Assembly (NCBI GenBank): GCA_015062745.1
Contig: SUUB01000012.1
Location: 1 to 39,013, forward strand
Source of the DNA: Actinomycetaceae bacterium
Lineage (GTDB): Bacteria > Actinomycetota > Actinomycetes > Actinomycetales > Actinomycetaceae
Length of the DNA: 39,013 nucleotides
Direction of reading: 5' to 3'
Of the stretch, positions 20,220 to 28,911 are shown piece by piece. The position numbers and the translations under genes are program-made. Under the pieces are notes generated by a model. That model was not told the origin of the DNA. It did no database searches and saw only the letters and a list, made by a program, of their open reading frames with translations. Within the stretch, counting starts at the first letter, position 1, and every line of letters begins with the position of its first letter.

Positions 20220-20562
20220 CGTGCCTCCTTTGTTACCCGGTATGCGTGACATCTTTCATGTTACTGGGCGGTGAGTCGAGCCGCAAGCAAAGCTATCTGG
20301 ATTTCTCGTGCGGCCGAGTTGTATGTGATTACGCATCTGCGGGCAAGATGCATACTCGAACAATCGGCAGTGCCGACCCGGTTATGCGACATTCCTGGCG
20401 CGTCGGCGGCGGGCGGTGTCGGGGGACGTCCGCCGGGCGGCGTTGGGCGATCGAGGGGCATGGCGGTGCTTGGCACCGTGAATGCCGACTGCGGTGATGG
20501 CCAGCGATGCTCATATGCGGGGTAGTGCTGTCTAAACGCCCTTGAGCCGGTAGGCTTATTGC

Positions 20563-21378
20563 ATGACTGAGTCCGGCTCTGCGCCCATAACCGTTGGCGA
20601 TGTAGTAGCGGTGATGGATGCGCTATTTCCTCCCGATACCTGCGAGGCATGGGACCGCGTCGGCCTATCGGTGGGTGACCCGGCCGCCAGTGTGAGGCGA
20701 ATAGGCTTCGCCGTCGACCCGGCACAGGCAACCGTGGATGAAGCCTTGGAACGCGGCGTCGATATGCTCATCACTCATCATCCGCTATATCTGCGCGGTA
20801 CTCACTCAGTGGCCGCGACGACGGGTAAGGGACGGTGGGTCACCTCGCTGATCCGCGGTGGAGTGGCCCTCTTCTCGGCGCATACGAATGCCGATGTCGC
20901 CGCATCCACGGCGGCGCTCGCCGAACTATTAGGCGTGAGCATCGAGGCGCCGCTTGATGAGGAGACCGGCATAGGTGGGGTAGGCACACTGGAACAGACT
21001 CTGACGTTGGAGGAGTTCGCGCGGCATGTCGAAGCGGTGCTTCCGCAGGTGCCGGCGGGTGTGCTCGTGGGCGGTGACTTGCAACGCCCGATACGACGAG
21101 TGGCGATTTGCTCCGGATCGGGTGATTCACTTCTTGACAATGCCAACGCGGCCGGAGCGGATGTGTACGTGACGGCCGATCTGCGCCATCATCCGGCAAC
21201 GGACCATCTGTGGAATGGCGGCTGTTCGCTTATTTGCGCTACGCATTGGGCAAGTGAGTGGCCATTGCTGCCGATTATGGCAAAGAGGCTTGCCGCGCAC
21301 CTGCCGGGTCTGGATATTAATGACATGTATATTTCCGAGATTCCTACCGATCCCTGGTCCCTTTCGCTAAGGTCGTGA
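20563..21378 (+). CDS. NIF3-like dinuclear metal centre protein (YbgI/NIF3 family)
   Basis: CEAWDRVGLSVGDP, DMLITHHPLYLRG, FSAHTNADVA, DVYVTADLRHH. Confidence 0.9.
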   Translation: MTESGSAPITVGDVVAVMDALFPPDTCEAWDRVGLSVGDPAASVRRIGFAVDPAQATVDEALERGVDMLITHHPLYLRGTHSVAATTGKGRWVTSLIRGGVALFSAHTNADVAASTAALAELLGVSIEAPLDEETGIGGVGTLEQTLTLEEFARHVEAVLPQVPAGVLVGGDLQRPIRRVAICSGSGDSLLDNANAAGADVYVTADLRHHPATDHLWNGGCSLICATHWASEWPLLPIMAKRLAAHLPGLDINDMYISEIPTDPWSLSLRS

Positions 21379-21380
21379 AC

Positions 21381-22115
21381 ATGGCACAGGCACCCGCATC
21401 CGATCAGAGGCAGCTCCTGGAGGTTGCCGAGCTGGATTCCCAGATCGCCCGCCTCGAACGGGACAACAAGAAGCATCCCTTACGCGAGGAGTTGGCCGGC
21501 ATGATGAACGGCGCGGCGGCCAAGGGGCGCGAGCTGCAGGCCGCAGAGGAACGAGTGGCACAGGCGCAGCAGGAGTTGACCGCGGCCGAGGCGAAGAGCG
21601 CCTCACTGCAGCAAGACATCGAGACGAAGGAAGGGCAACTGAACTCCGGCGAAGGGTTGACCTCACGTGACTTGGTAGCGCTGCAGGCAGAGATCGCCGG
21701 ACTGCGAGAGATTCTGGTGCGTGCTTCCGATACCGAGTTCGAGGCACTTGCCTTCCTGGAGGAGAGCGAGGAGAAGGTTTCGACGCTGCGGGGTGAGATT
21801 TCGCGGCTCAAGGATGAGATTCTCGCCCGGCGCGCCGAATTGGAGGATGTTGTTGCTGAAATTACGGCTCAGCAGGAGAAGCTGAAGGCCGAGCGTGAAC
21901 GCCTGTTTACACCGTTGGCCGAGGATCTGAAAACCGTCTACGAACGGGCACGGGCCACCGGCGGCTACGCGGTGCTCGGGATGCGACCCAACGGGCAGAC
22001 CGGAGCGGGCATCACGCTCTCACCGGTGGAAGTAGCGCAGATCAAGTCGGCACCGGAAGATGAGATCTATCTGTCGGAGGACTACGACTGCATTATCGTC
22101 CGTTTGCCGAACTAG
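21381..22115 (+). CDS. Coiled-coil protein related to zinc-ribbon (CT398-like) family, ribbon cysteines missing
   Basis: Long coiled coil followed by ITLSPVEVAQIKSAPEDEIYLSEDYDCIIVRLPN; position directly after the NIF3 homolog. Confidence 0.8.
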   Translation: MAQAPASDQRQLLEVAELDSQIARLERDNKKHPLREELAGMMNGAAAKGRELQAAEERVAQAQQELTAAEAKSASLQQDIETKEGQLNSGEGLTSRDLVALQAEIAGLREILVRASDTEFEALAFLEESEEKVSTLRGEISRLKDEILARRAELEDVVAEITAQQEKLKAERERLFTPLAEDLKTVYERARATGGYAVLGMRPNGQTGAGITLSPVEVAQIKSAPEDEIYLSEDYDCIIVRLPN

Positions 22116-22311
22116 GGCGCGTACCGAACTAGGGCGCGCCAAGTCGACGCGCTGAGTCGGCGGGTATACGGGGCGGCGCAACGTGAGCTGACAGGTGCCC
22201 GTAACCAGCGAACCGTATGGCGTGCGAAACAGGTGCCCTGCAGCCAACGCCGTATGTATCGACAGGTAGGGGAACCTCGCCGTTCAGTTTCCCGAGAGGC
22301 TTCCGGTGGAC

Positions 22312-22317
22312 TACGAT
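22312..22317 (+). promoter_or_regulatory. Candidate -10 element of rnpB
   Basis: TACGAT located about 6 nt upstream of the expected rnpB 5' end. Confidence 0.45.
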
Positions 22318-22322
22318 GACAG

Positions 22323-22701
22323 GGCGAATGAGTCGGCCAGGCGGCCGCGTGGCCCGCAGGCACCTGCGGGCCCCGAGGAACGTCCGGGCTCCGCAGGGAA
22401 CGGTGGTGGGTAACGCCCACCCGGGGCGACCCGCGGGATAGCGCCACAGAGAATAGACCGCCGCGGCTGCGGCCGAGGCAAGGGTGAAACGGCGGTGTAA
22501 GAGACCACCGCGTTGCGGGTGACCGCGACGGCACGGCAAGCCCCACCGGGAGCAAGGTCAGACAGCGCGCGTTTGAGGCGTCCCGTTTAGCGCGCGGGTG
22601 GACTGCTTGAGTCTCGTGGTAACACGTGACCTAGATGGATGGCCGCCGACGCCCGGTTTCCGGGCGGAACAGAACCCGGCGTATCGGCCGACTCATTCGC
22701 C
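22323..22701 (+). ncRNA. rnpB: RNase P RNA (class A)
   Basis: GAGGAACGTCCGGGCTCCGCAGG, AGAATAGACCGCC, GGCAAGGGTGAAACGGCGGTGTAAGAGACCACCGC, AACAGAACCCGGCGTATCGGCCGACTC; terminal arms pair as P1. Confidence 0.95.
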
Positions 22702-22784
22702 GCATGGCGGCGCAGACCACAGCGGTGCGTGGCCACAGGTGTCCCAATGAACGTTGTGTTACCGGCGCCGCGGTATCACTGCTT

Positions 22785-23780
22785 TCACGCCTTCTTGTGT
22801 TTCTTCTTTGCTTTTTTGACCTTGTCCTTCTTGGACGTGGAACTTTGCTTGGACTTATTGCCCTTGTTGGACTTGGGTGCGAGCTTGCCAGCCTTGGATG
22901 TGTTCTTCTTGCGTGAGCCGGCCTTCTTCGCCTTCGTGCGACGAGGCTCATCCGCTTTCCCGCCCTCATTCTCCTTCTCCGGCAGAGGCGGCAGTGGGGT
23001 GATGGTCTCCGGAGCTCGACCCACGGCTTCTGCGGCCAGAAGCGCCGAGCCGACGATGCCCGCAGTGTTCAGCAATCGGGCGGGAATCAGGGGAGCGCGG
23101 GTGTCGATCAGCGGCAGGAACTTCTCAGACTTTCGGCTGATACCGCCACCAATGATGAACACCGATGGGAAGAAGAGCCCCTCCAGGTAACTGAGGTAGC
23201 GTTGCAGGCGTTTCGCCCACTGCTTGTAGCTCAGATTCTCACGCTCGTATACCGCCGATGAAGCGCGGGTCTCGGCGTCGTAACCGTCGAGCTCCACATG
23301 GCCCAGCTCCGTGTTGGGAACCAGCACGTCATTGACCACCAGCGCTGAACCGATGCCGGTACCCAGTGTAAGAACGATGGTCAGCCCGGAACGTCCCACA
23401 GCGGCTCCGTAGCGCACTTCAGCGTAGCCCGCCGCGTCGGCGTCGTTCACTAGGGTAACCGGACGGTCAAGTACGTTTGCGAAGAGTTCGGCCCCGTTCA
23501 CACCTGCCCACGACTTATCCAGGTTTGCCATGGAGGGGATCACGCCATCAATGATTGGCGCGGGCAGATCGATACCGACAGGCAGCTCACCGTCGGGATC
23601 GAAATGCTGCACCAACTCGGCAACGGTAGCCGCGACGGCCTCGGGCGTGGCCGGCTGCGGAGTGGGGATGCGGTGACGCGGGGCGAAGAAAGTGCCGGTC
23701 TCCAGATCAACAGGCGCGCCCTTGATGCCCGACCCACCGATATCAATTCCAAGAGCAATGTTGCTCGGGTATGCCGCCAT
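22785..23780 (-). CDS. ppgK: Polyphosphate glucokinase (ROK family) with Lys-rich C-terminal extension
   Basis: [73 protein letters not shown]. Confidence 0.92.
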   Translation of the reverse strand: MAAYPSNIALGIDIGGSGIKGAPVDLETGTFFAPRHRIPTPQPATPEAVAATVAELVQHFDPDGELPVGIDLPAPIIDGVIPSMANLDKSWAGVNGAELFANVLDRPVTLVNDADAAGYAEVRYGAAVGRSGLTIVLTLGTGIGSALVVNDVLVPNTELGHVELDGYDAETRASSAVYERENLSYKQWAKRLQRYLSYLEGLFFPSVFIIGGGISRKSEKFLPLIDTRAPLIPARLLNTAGIVGSALLAAEAVGRAPETITPLPPLPEKENEGGKADEPRRTKAKKAGSRKKNTSKAGKLAPKSNKGNKSKQSSTSKKDKVKKAKKKHKKA

Positions 23781-23874
23781 GACGTTTCCTTTCGGTCCTA
23801 CTGGCAGACTACCGCAAATGGCGCACGGAAGGAGACGCCTTATGCGCTCGCACTTTGCGCCGATGGTGATCCGG

Positions 23875-23911
23875 GTGCTTCGCCGCCATCAACTCGAGTG
23901 CGGCGAAGCAC
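23875..23911 (-). terminator. Hairpin between map and ppgK
   Basis: 12-bp perfect stem gtgcttcgccgc/gcggcgaagcac downstream of the map stop codon. Confidence 0.55.
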
Positions 23912-23927
23912 GCGACGCGCACTGATG

Positions 23928-24827
23928 TCACAGGTGCGGGGCGAGATCCGGGGTACTTGGGAGCGTCAGAATCTCCGCTCCGTCGTCGGTCACAACAATT
24001 GTGTGCTCCCATTGGGCTGTACGACCTCTGTCCTTCGTGACGACGGTCCATCCGTCGTCCCACTGCTCCCACGCAATATCCCCAAGCGTCAGCATCGGTT
24101 CAATTGTGAAAACCATGCCCGGCTCCATGACGGTGGCGTAGGCCGGCGCGGCATCATAGTGCGGCACGATGAGGCCGGAATGGAACGCCTCACCAACTCC
24201 GTGCCCGGTGAAATCCTCGACGACGCCGTACTGGAAGCGTTTGGCGTACGATTCGATAACCCGCCCGATGACGTTAATCTGGCGGCCGGGCTTGACCGCT
24301 TTGATACCTCGCAGCATCGACGTGGCCGTGCGCTCGCACAGCAGCCGCGATTCCTCGTCGACGTCGCCCACCAAGAACATCGCGTTGGTGTCGCCATGCA
24401 CACCGTCCTTGTATGCGGTGACATCAAGGTTGATGATGTCACCTTCGGATAGCACCGTCGAATCGGGTATGCCGTGGCATATCACCTCGTTGATGGAGGT
24501 GCAGATCGACTTCTTGAATCCCATATAGCCCAGGCAGGAAGGGTAGGCGCCGTGATCGCACATGTATTCGTGGGCTATACGGTCCAATTCATCCGTTGTT
24601 ACGCCCGGTGCAATTGCGCGGCCGGCCTCGTAGAGCGCATCGGCAGCAATGCGGCCCGCTTCCCGTATACGCTTGATCGTCTCCGCATCCTTGATATCCG
24701 AAACTGTCACCACTTCCGGACCGTCATGGAACATGTATTCCGGACGCGAAATGGTGGCGGGGACAGGACGAGTAGGGGAGAGTTTTCCGGGAACAAGGGT
24801 GCCCAAAGGGGCTCGATCTGCCAACAT
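23928..24827 (-). CDS. map: Methionine aminopeptidase, type I
   Basis: [64 protein letters not shown]; start codon uncertain. Confidence 0.93.
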   Translation of the reverse strand: MLADRAPLGTLVPGKLSPTRPVPATISRPEYMFHDGPEVVTVSDIKDAETIKRIREAGRIAADALYEAGRAIAPGVTTDELDRIAHEYMCDHGAYPSCLGYMGFKKSICTSINEVICHGIPDSTVLSEGDIINLDVTAYKDGVHGDTNAMFLVGDVDEESRLLCERTATSMLRGIKAVKPGRQINVIGRVIESYAKRFQYGVVEDFTGHGVGEAFHSGLIVPHYDAAPAYATVMEPGMVFTIEPMLTLGDIAWEQWDDGWTVVTKDRGRTAQWEHTIVVTDDGAEILTLPSTPDLAPHL

Positions 24828-25094
24828 GAGGCTAAGTCTATGCCTTTCACCCGTCACTGGGCGTCACTGGCCGCCGAAGGTGCTGGTGGGCACCCATGGC
24901 CTTCATGTGCAGCGCGCACCCGCCCGAGGTGCCAGACGACGGAGCAGTCGGGTGGCGACGTCGACGCAGATGTTATCCGCAAGGCGATTGGCCCGCTGCG
25001 GTATGCGATGCGTGGCGTTGTCACGGAGCCATGACTGCAGTCAGCGCACTACTGTGACCACGCGCGGAACCGCCTCTGACAACCGTGACCGCGC

Positions 25095-25910
25095 TCAGAA
25101 ACTGTGTTGTTCCTCCGGGAACTGGCGTTCTTTGACCGCGCGACAGTAGTTGGTCGCAGCTTCGCGCAATGCTTCACCCACGTTGCCGAAAGTCTTTGAA
25201 AACCGCGGCGTCCATGATGTCATTCCGGCCATGTCCGTCCACACCAACACCTGTCCGTCGCATCCGGCGCCCGCGCCGATTCCGATGGTGGGAATCGTCA
25301 GTATCTTTGTGATCTTTGCGGCAAGCCGCGCGGGTACCATTTCGAGGACGACGGCGACGGCGCCGGCATCCTGGACCGCCACAGCGTCATCGATCAGTTG
25401 CGTCTCCGTATTCTCGGTACGCCCCTGTACCCGTGGTCCTCCCAGGCTGGACTCCGACTGTGGGGTAAATCCGATATGACCGACGACGGGGATACCGGCT
25501 CCGGTGATGCGGGCGATCGTGTCGGCCTGCCGGGTACCTCCTTCGAGTTTTACGGCCTCGGCGCCGGCCTTCATGAGGCGAACCGCCGAGCGCACCGCTT
25601 GGGCGGGCGACTCCTCATACGTGCCAAAAGGCATATCGGCGATGACGAAGGCGCGTTGTGTACCACGGGCCACGGCCGCGGTGGCAGTCATCATCTCCTC
25701 CAAGGACACAGGAATGGTGGACGGGTAGCCGAGCATCGTGTTGCCGTACGAGTCACCGACCAGCAGGGCGTCTACGCCCTGGGCGTCGAAAATCCGCGCA
25801 GTGATCGCGTCATAGCAGGTCAACATGGTGATAGGCTCACGGCGCTCTTTCATTTCGCGCAAGTGATGAACGCGCACACGTCTGATGGGCGCAGCATTCG
25901 AGGTACTCAT
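25095..25910 (-). CDS. panB: 3-methyl-2-oxobutanoate hydroxymethyltransferase
   Basis: MLTCYDAITARIFDAQGVDALLVGDSYGNTMLGYPSTIPVSLEEM, GHIGFTPQS, IGIGAGAGCDGQVLVWTDMAG. Confidence 0.95.
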   Translation of the reverse strand: MSTSNAAPIRRVRVHHLREMKERREPITMLTCYDAITARIFDAQGVDALLVGDSYGNTMLGYPSTIPVSLEEMMTATAAVARGTQRAFVIADMPFGTYEESPAQAVRSAVRLMKAGAEAVKLEGGTRQADTIARITGAGIPVVGHIGFTPQSESSLGGPRVQGRTENTETQLIDDAVAVQDAGAVAVVLEMVPARLAAKITKILTIPTIGIGAGAGCDGQVLVWTDMAGMTSWTPRFSKTFGNVGEALREAATNYCRAVKERQFPEEQHSF

Positions 25911-26110
25911 CGACTCTCCTTGGCCTGAGGGTTCTTCTCATAGTAGCCGGGAGGGCGACTCGGAAGCCACAGCGATGCGATCTTCGGACAGCCGGCGAAA
26001 ATCACAGCGTGCGCGCCGGATACATGAATGGAGGCGACGGGCAGTAGCATGGGGAGACACGTGGTGTCGGTGCCGTTGGCACGGGCACCTGGCACGTATG
26101 GGGCGAGTGA

Positions 26111-27310
26111 ATGGAAGGAATGCTGATGAATGCCGTCCTTTCCTACCTCGGGGTCACCACGGCAGAGTTCTGGGTGGGTGCTTTCCTGGTGGTCTTTGCG
26201 CTGGTTATCTTGCTGGCCGCCTTGCGTCCTGACAGGGAGTTCGCCGATTTGCCGCGCGGAGTGTTCCCGGCTGCCGGTAGCTCTCATTCCCTGCAACGTG
26301 CTCGCAGAACGGAGCCACCGCTGCGAGCCGAACGGCCGGAGATGACCATTGCGGAGGGCGCATACGCTGTTCGCGATGCCAGCACGGTTAACCTGAGCGC
26401 CTCCATCCTCATCGACTTAGCAGTGCGAGGCTTCATCGAACTGGTGGAGTACCAGCATCTAACAGCCGGTCATCCCGCCATCATGATTGTCTACCGACGC
26501 CCGCCCGATTCTTCCTGCTCTCCGGAGGAACGCGCTCTTCTTGAACTGTTGTCGACCCCCGGCGCTGCCGAATCTCCGGAATACGCCCGCACACACCCTT
26601 TCAACGCCCGGCTTTTCCGTAATGAGTTGGAAACGGCAGGCATTCCATTGTTGGGAGAACCCACCGCGCGGGTCTCAGGCTTACGGGTCTCGGCCGGAAC
26701 GCAGATCGCCGCACGGGTGCGCCGCGAGGTCACTGATCGGCGAGCCTGGTTCGCCAGCCGTCATGAGCATTTGGGAACCGTCGGTGCGATCGAACTGGTC
26801 AGCGGTGGGCTCGCGCTCGTATTCACCTTCGTCCTGGCAGCACTGGGTGCGTTGCGGCCGTATTGGCTTGCGGTGAGCGCATTGGTGACGATTATGGGCC
26901 TGTTCACGGTGCGCGGCTACGGGGTACGCACCGCTTACGGCGTCGTGGCGCGCGACCAAACGGCCGGCTTTCGCCGGTTCCTGGTCGAGGCTCCCCCGGA
27001 GCGCGGTGCCAGTGTCGAGCGGTTGGCAAAACTGGCTGCCTGGGCGCTTGTGCTCAGTTGTGTGCGGGAGTGGGCGCAGAGCCTGGAACGGCTCGGACGT
27101 GCGGCCGGTGTGCCGGCGGCGAACAGCATTGAGACCCTACTGCCGTGGGCGCAGCGTTCCAGTGTGGCGTTTCAGACATGGCAGGAAGTGGCAGACTTCA
27201 TTGAGTTGATCAACGCTCGCACGCATGCGGATACTGCTGCCAGCGACGCCGATTCTCCGCTTGACGACATAACCGAGGGCTGGGGGAGGGTGCCCTCCAA
27301 CTGGATCTAG
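26111..27310 (+). CDS. DUF2207-like membrane protein (predicted)
   Basis: NLSASILIDLAVRGFIELVEYQ pattern, LLELLS..., RRFLVEAPPERGASVERLAKLAAWALVL; TM helices at N-terminus and in the middle. Confidence 0.5.
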   Translation: MEGMLMNAVLSYLGVTTAEFWVGAFLVVFALVILLAALRPDREFADLPRGVFPAAGSSHSLQRARRTEPPLRAERPEMTIAEGAYAVRDASTVNLSASILIDLAVRGFIELVEYQHLTAGHPAIMIVYRRPPDSSCSPEERALLELLSTPGAAESPEYARTHPFNARLFRNELETAGIPLLGEPTARVSGLRVSAGTQIAARVRREVTDRRAWFASRHEHLGTVGAIELVSGGLALVFTFVLAALGALRPYWLAVSALVTIMGLFTVRGYGVRTAYGVVARDQTAGFRRFLVEAPPERGASVERLAKLAAWALVLSCVREWAQSLERLGRAAGVPAANSIETLLPWAQRSSVAFQTWQEVADFIELINARTHADTAASDADSPLDDITEGWGRVPSNWI

Positions 27311-27550
27311 CCCCGGCCGTTTACTGCGCCGGAGCGCGCCTCACAACCGGTTGGAGAGGCTTTCGCATGAGATATGCCTTGGTGGAGTGACGGAGTAGAC
27401 CTGTGGGCCGGCGGGGATCCGCCGCTGGGATTCGCTTAAGCTGAACGGGATCGGCGGCTCGCACCTCCAGCTTCGACGCGGCACGCGGCATAACCGCCGT
27501 CGTCGTCGCGCGCAGTGGCACAATGGGGACAGTTCGTTACAAGGAGAGTT

Positions 27551-28885
27551 ATGGACCGTCAACAGGAATACGTGCTGCGTGCGATCGAAGAACGCGGCGT
27601 ACGCTTCGTGCGGCTGTGGTTCACGGATGTCGTCGGCAAACTGAAGTCGGTCGCGGTTGCTCCCGCCGAACTTGAGGAGGCCTTCGAGGAGGGGATCGGT
27701 TTTGACGGGTCGTCGATTCAAGGCCTGACCCGCGTGTATGAATCCGATATGCTCGCGCGCCCCGATGCCTCCACCTTCCAGCTGCTGCCCTGGCATAACG
27801 ACCATCCTGTTGCACGCATGTTCTGCGACATTATGACGCGCGACGACGAGCCGGCCCGCTCCGACCCGCGATCCATTTTGAAGCGTGCGCTCGCCAAGGC
27901 GGCCGACATGGGATTCACCTTCTACGTGCACCCCGAGGTCGAGTTCTACCTCTTCCGCCCGGAAACGGATCCGTTCAAAGAACCGGTTCCCATCGACTCG
28001 GGATCCTATTTCGACCATGTATCGCGTTCCACCGCGCATGACTTCCGGCGCGACGCCATTTTGAATCTGGAGGAGATGGGTATCTCGGTTGAGTTCTCGC
28101 ACCACGAGAACGGACCGGGGCAGAACGAAATCGATCTGCGCTACTCCGATGCCCTGACAATGGCGGATAACCTCATGACCTTCAAAGTGGTGATCGAAGA
28201 GGTGGCCCTCGCCCAGCATGTTCAGGCCTCCTTCATGCCCAAGCCACTTATCGGTCAGCCGGGCAATGGCATGCACACCCATTTGTCCCTGTTCGAGGGG
28301 GAGCGCAACGTCTTTTACGATCCGGGTGGCCGCTACGGCCTCTCCACCACGGGGCAGCAGTTCCTGGCGGGTTTGCTGCGGCACGCCCGGGAGATCACCG
28401 CGGTCACGAATCAGCACGTGAACTCCTACAAAAGGCTGTGGGGCGGCGGTGAAGCGCCCTCGTACGTGTGTTGGGGGCCGAATAACCAGTCCGCACTCAT
28501 TCGCCTGCCGGCATACAAGCCGGAGAAACAGGCGGCCGCACGGCTGGAATACCGGGCAGTGGATTCGGCGGCTAATCCGTACCTGGCGTTCGCGGTACTG
28601 CTACGCGCGGGACTGGCCGGCATCGAGGGCGACTATGAGCTCCCCGAACCCGAAGATTCCGATGTGTTTCTTATGAGCGACATGGAACGCCAGGCCAGCG
28701 GCATCGAGTCATTGCCGGAATCTCTGAACAATGCGGTGTCTCTGCTGCAAACATCCGAGCTTGTTGCGGAGACACTCGGAGAGGACGCCTTCGACTACTT
28801 CATTCGTGATAAGCGGCACGAGTGGCGTGAGTACCGGCACCAGGTCACTCCGATTGAACGCCGTCGTTTCCTTGCGACGTACTGA
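27551..28885 (+). CDS. glnA2: Glutamine synthetase, type I, GlnA2-like
   Basis: VRFVRLWFTDVVGKLKSVAV, GIGFDGSSIQGL, PGQNEIDLRY, GNGMHTHLSLF, NSYKRLWGGGEAPSYVCWG; AAGGAGAG RBS. Confidence 0.88.
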   Translation: MDRQQEYVLRAIEERGVRFVRLWFTDVVGKLKSVAVAPAELEEAFEEGIGFDGSSIQGLTRVYESDMLARPDASTFQLLPWHNDHPVARMFCDIMTRDDEPARSDPRSILKRALAKAADMGFTFYVHPEVEFYLFRPETDPFKEPVPIDSGSYFDHVSRSTAHDFRRDAILNLEEMGISVEFSHHENGPGQNEIDLRYSDALTMADNLMTFKVVIEEVALAQHVQASFMPKPLIGQPGNGMHTHLSLFEGERNVFYDPGGRYGLSTTGQQFLAGLLRHAREITAVTNQHVNSYKRLWGGGEAPSYVCWGPNNQSALIRLPAYKPEKQAAARLEYRAVDSAANPYLAFAVLLRAGLAGIEGDYELPEPEDSDVFLMSDMERQASGIESLPESLNNAVSLLQTSELVAETLGEDAFDYFIRDKRHEWREYRHQVTPIERRRFLATY

Positions 28886-28911
28886 CGGCGTGCGGTAAGA
28901 GATCAGCTCCG

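Noticed and set aside
20265-20562. Small ORFs between padR and the NIF3-like gene (e.g. 20271..20525)
   Set aside because: No RBS or family, Gly/Arg-rich translation; more likely non-coding.
22112-22969. Several ORFs across the rnpB region
   Set aside because: They cover the RNase P RNA or the antisense of the ppgK tail; composition is Arg/Pro-rich with no family.
27341-28417. 358-aa minus-strand ORF
   Set aside because: Antisense to the glnA2-like gene; no recognisable domain, consistent with GC-driven shadow ORF.
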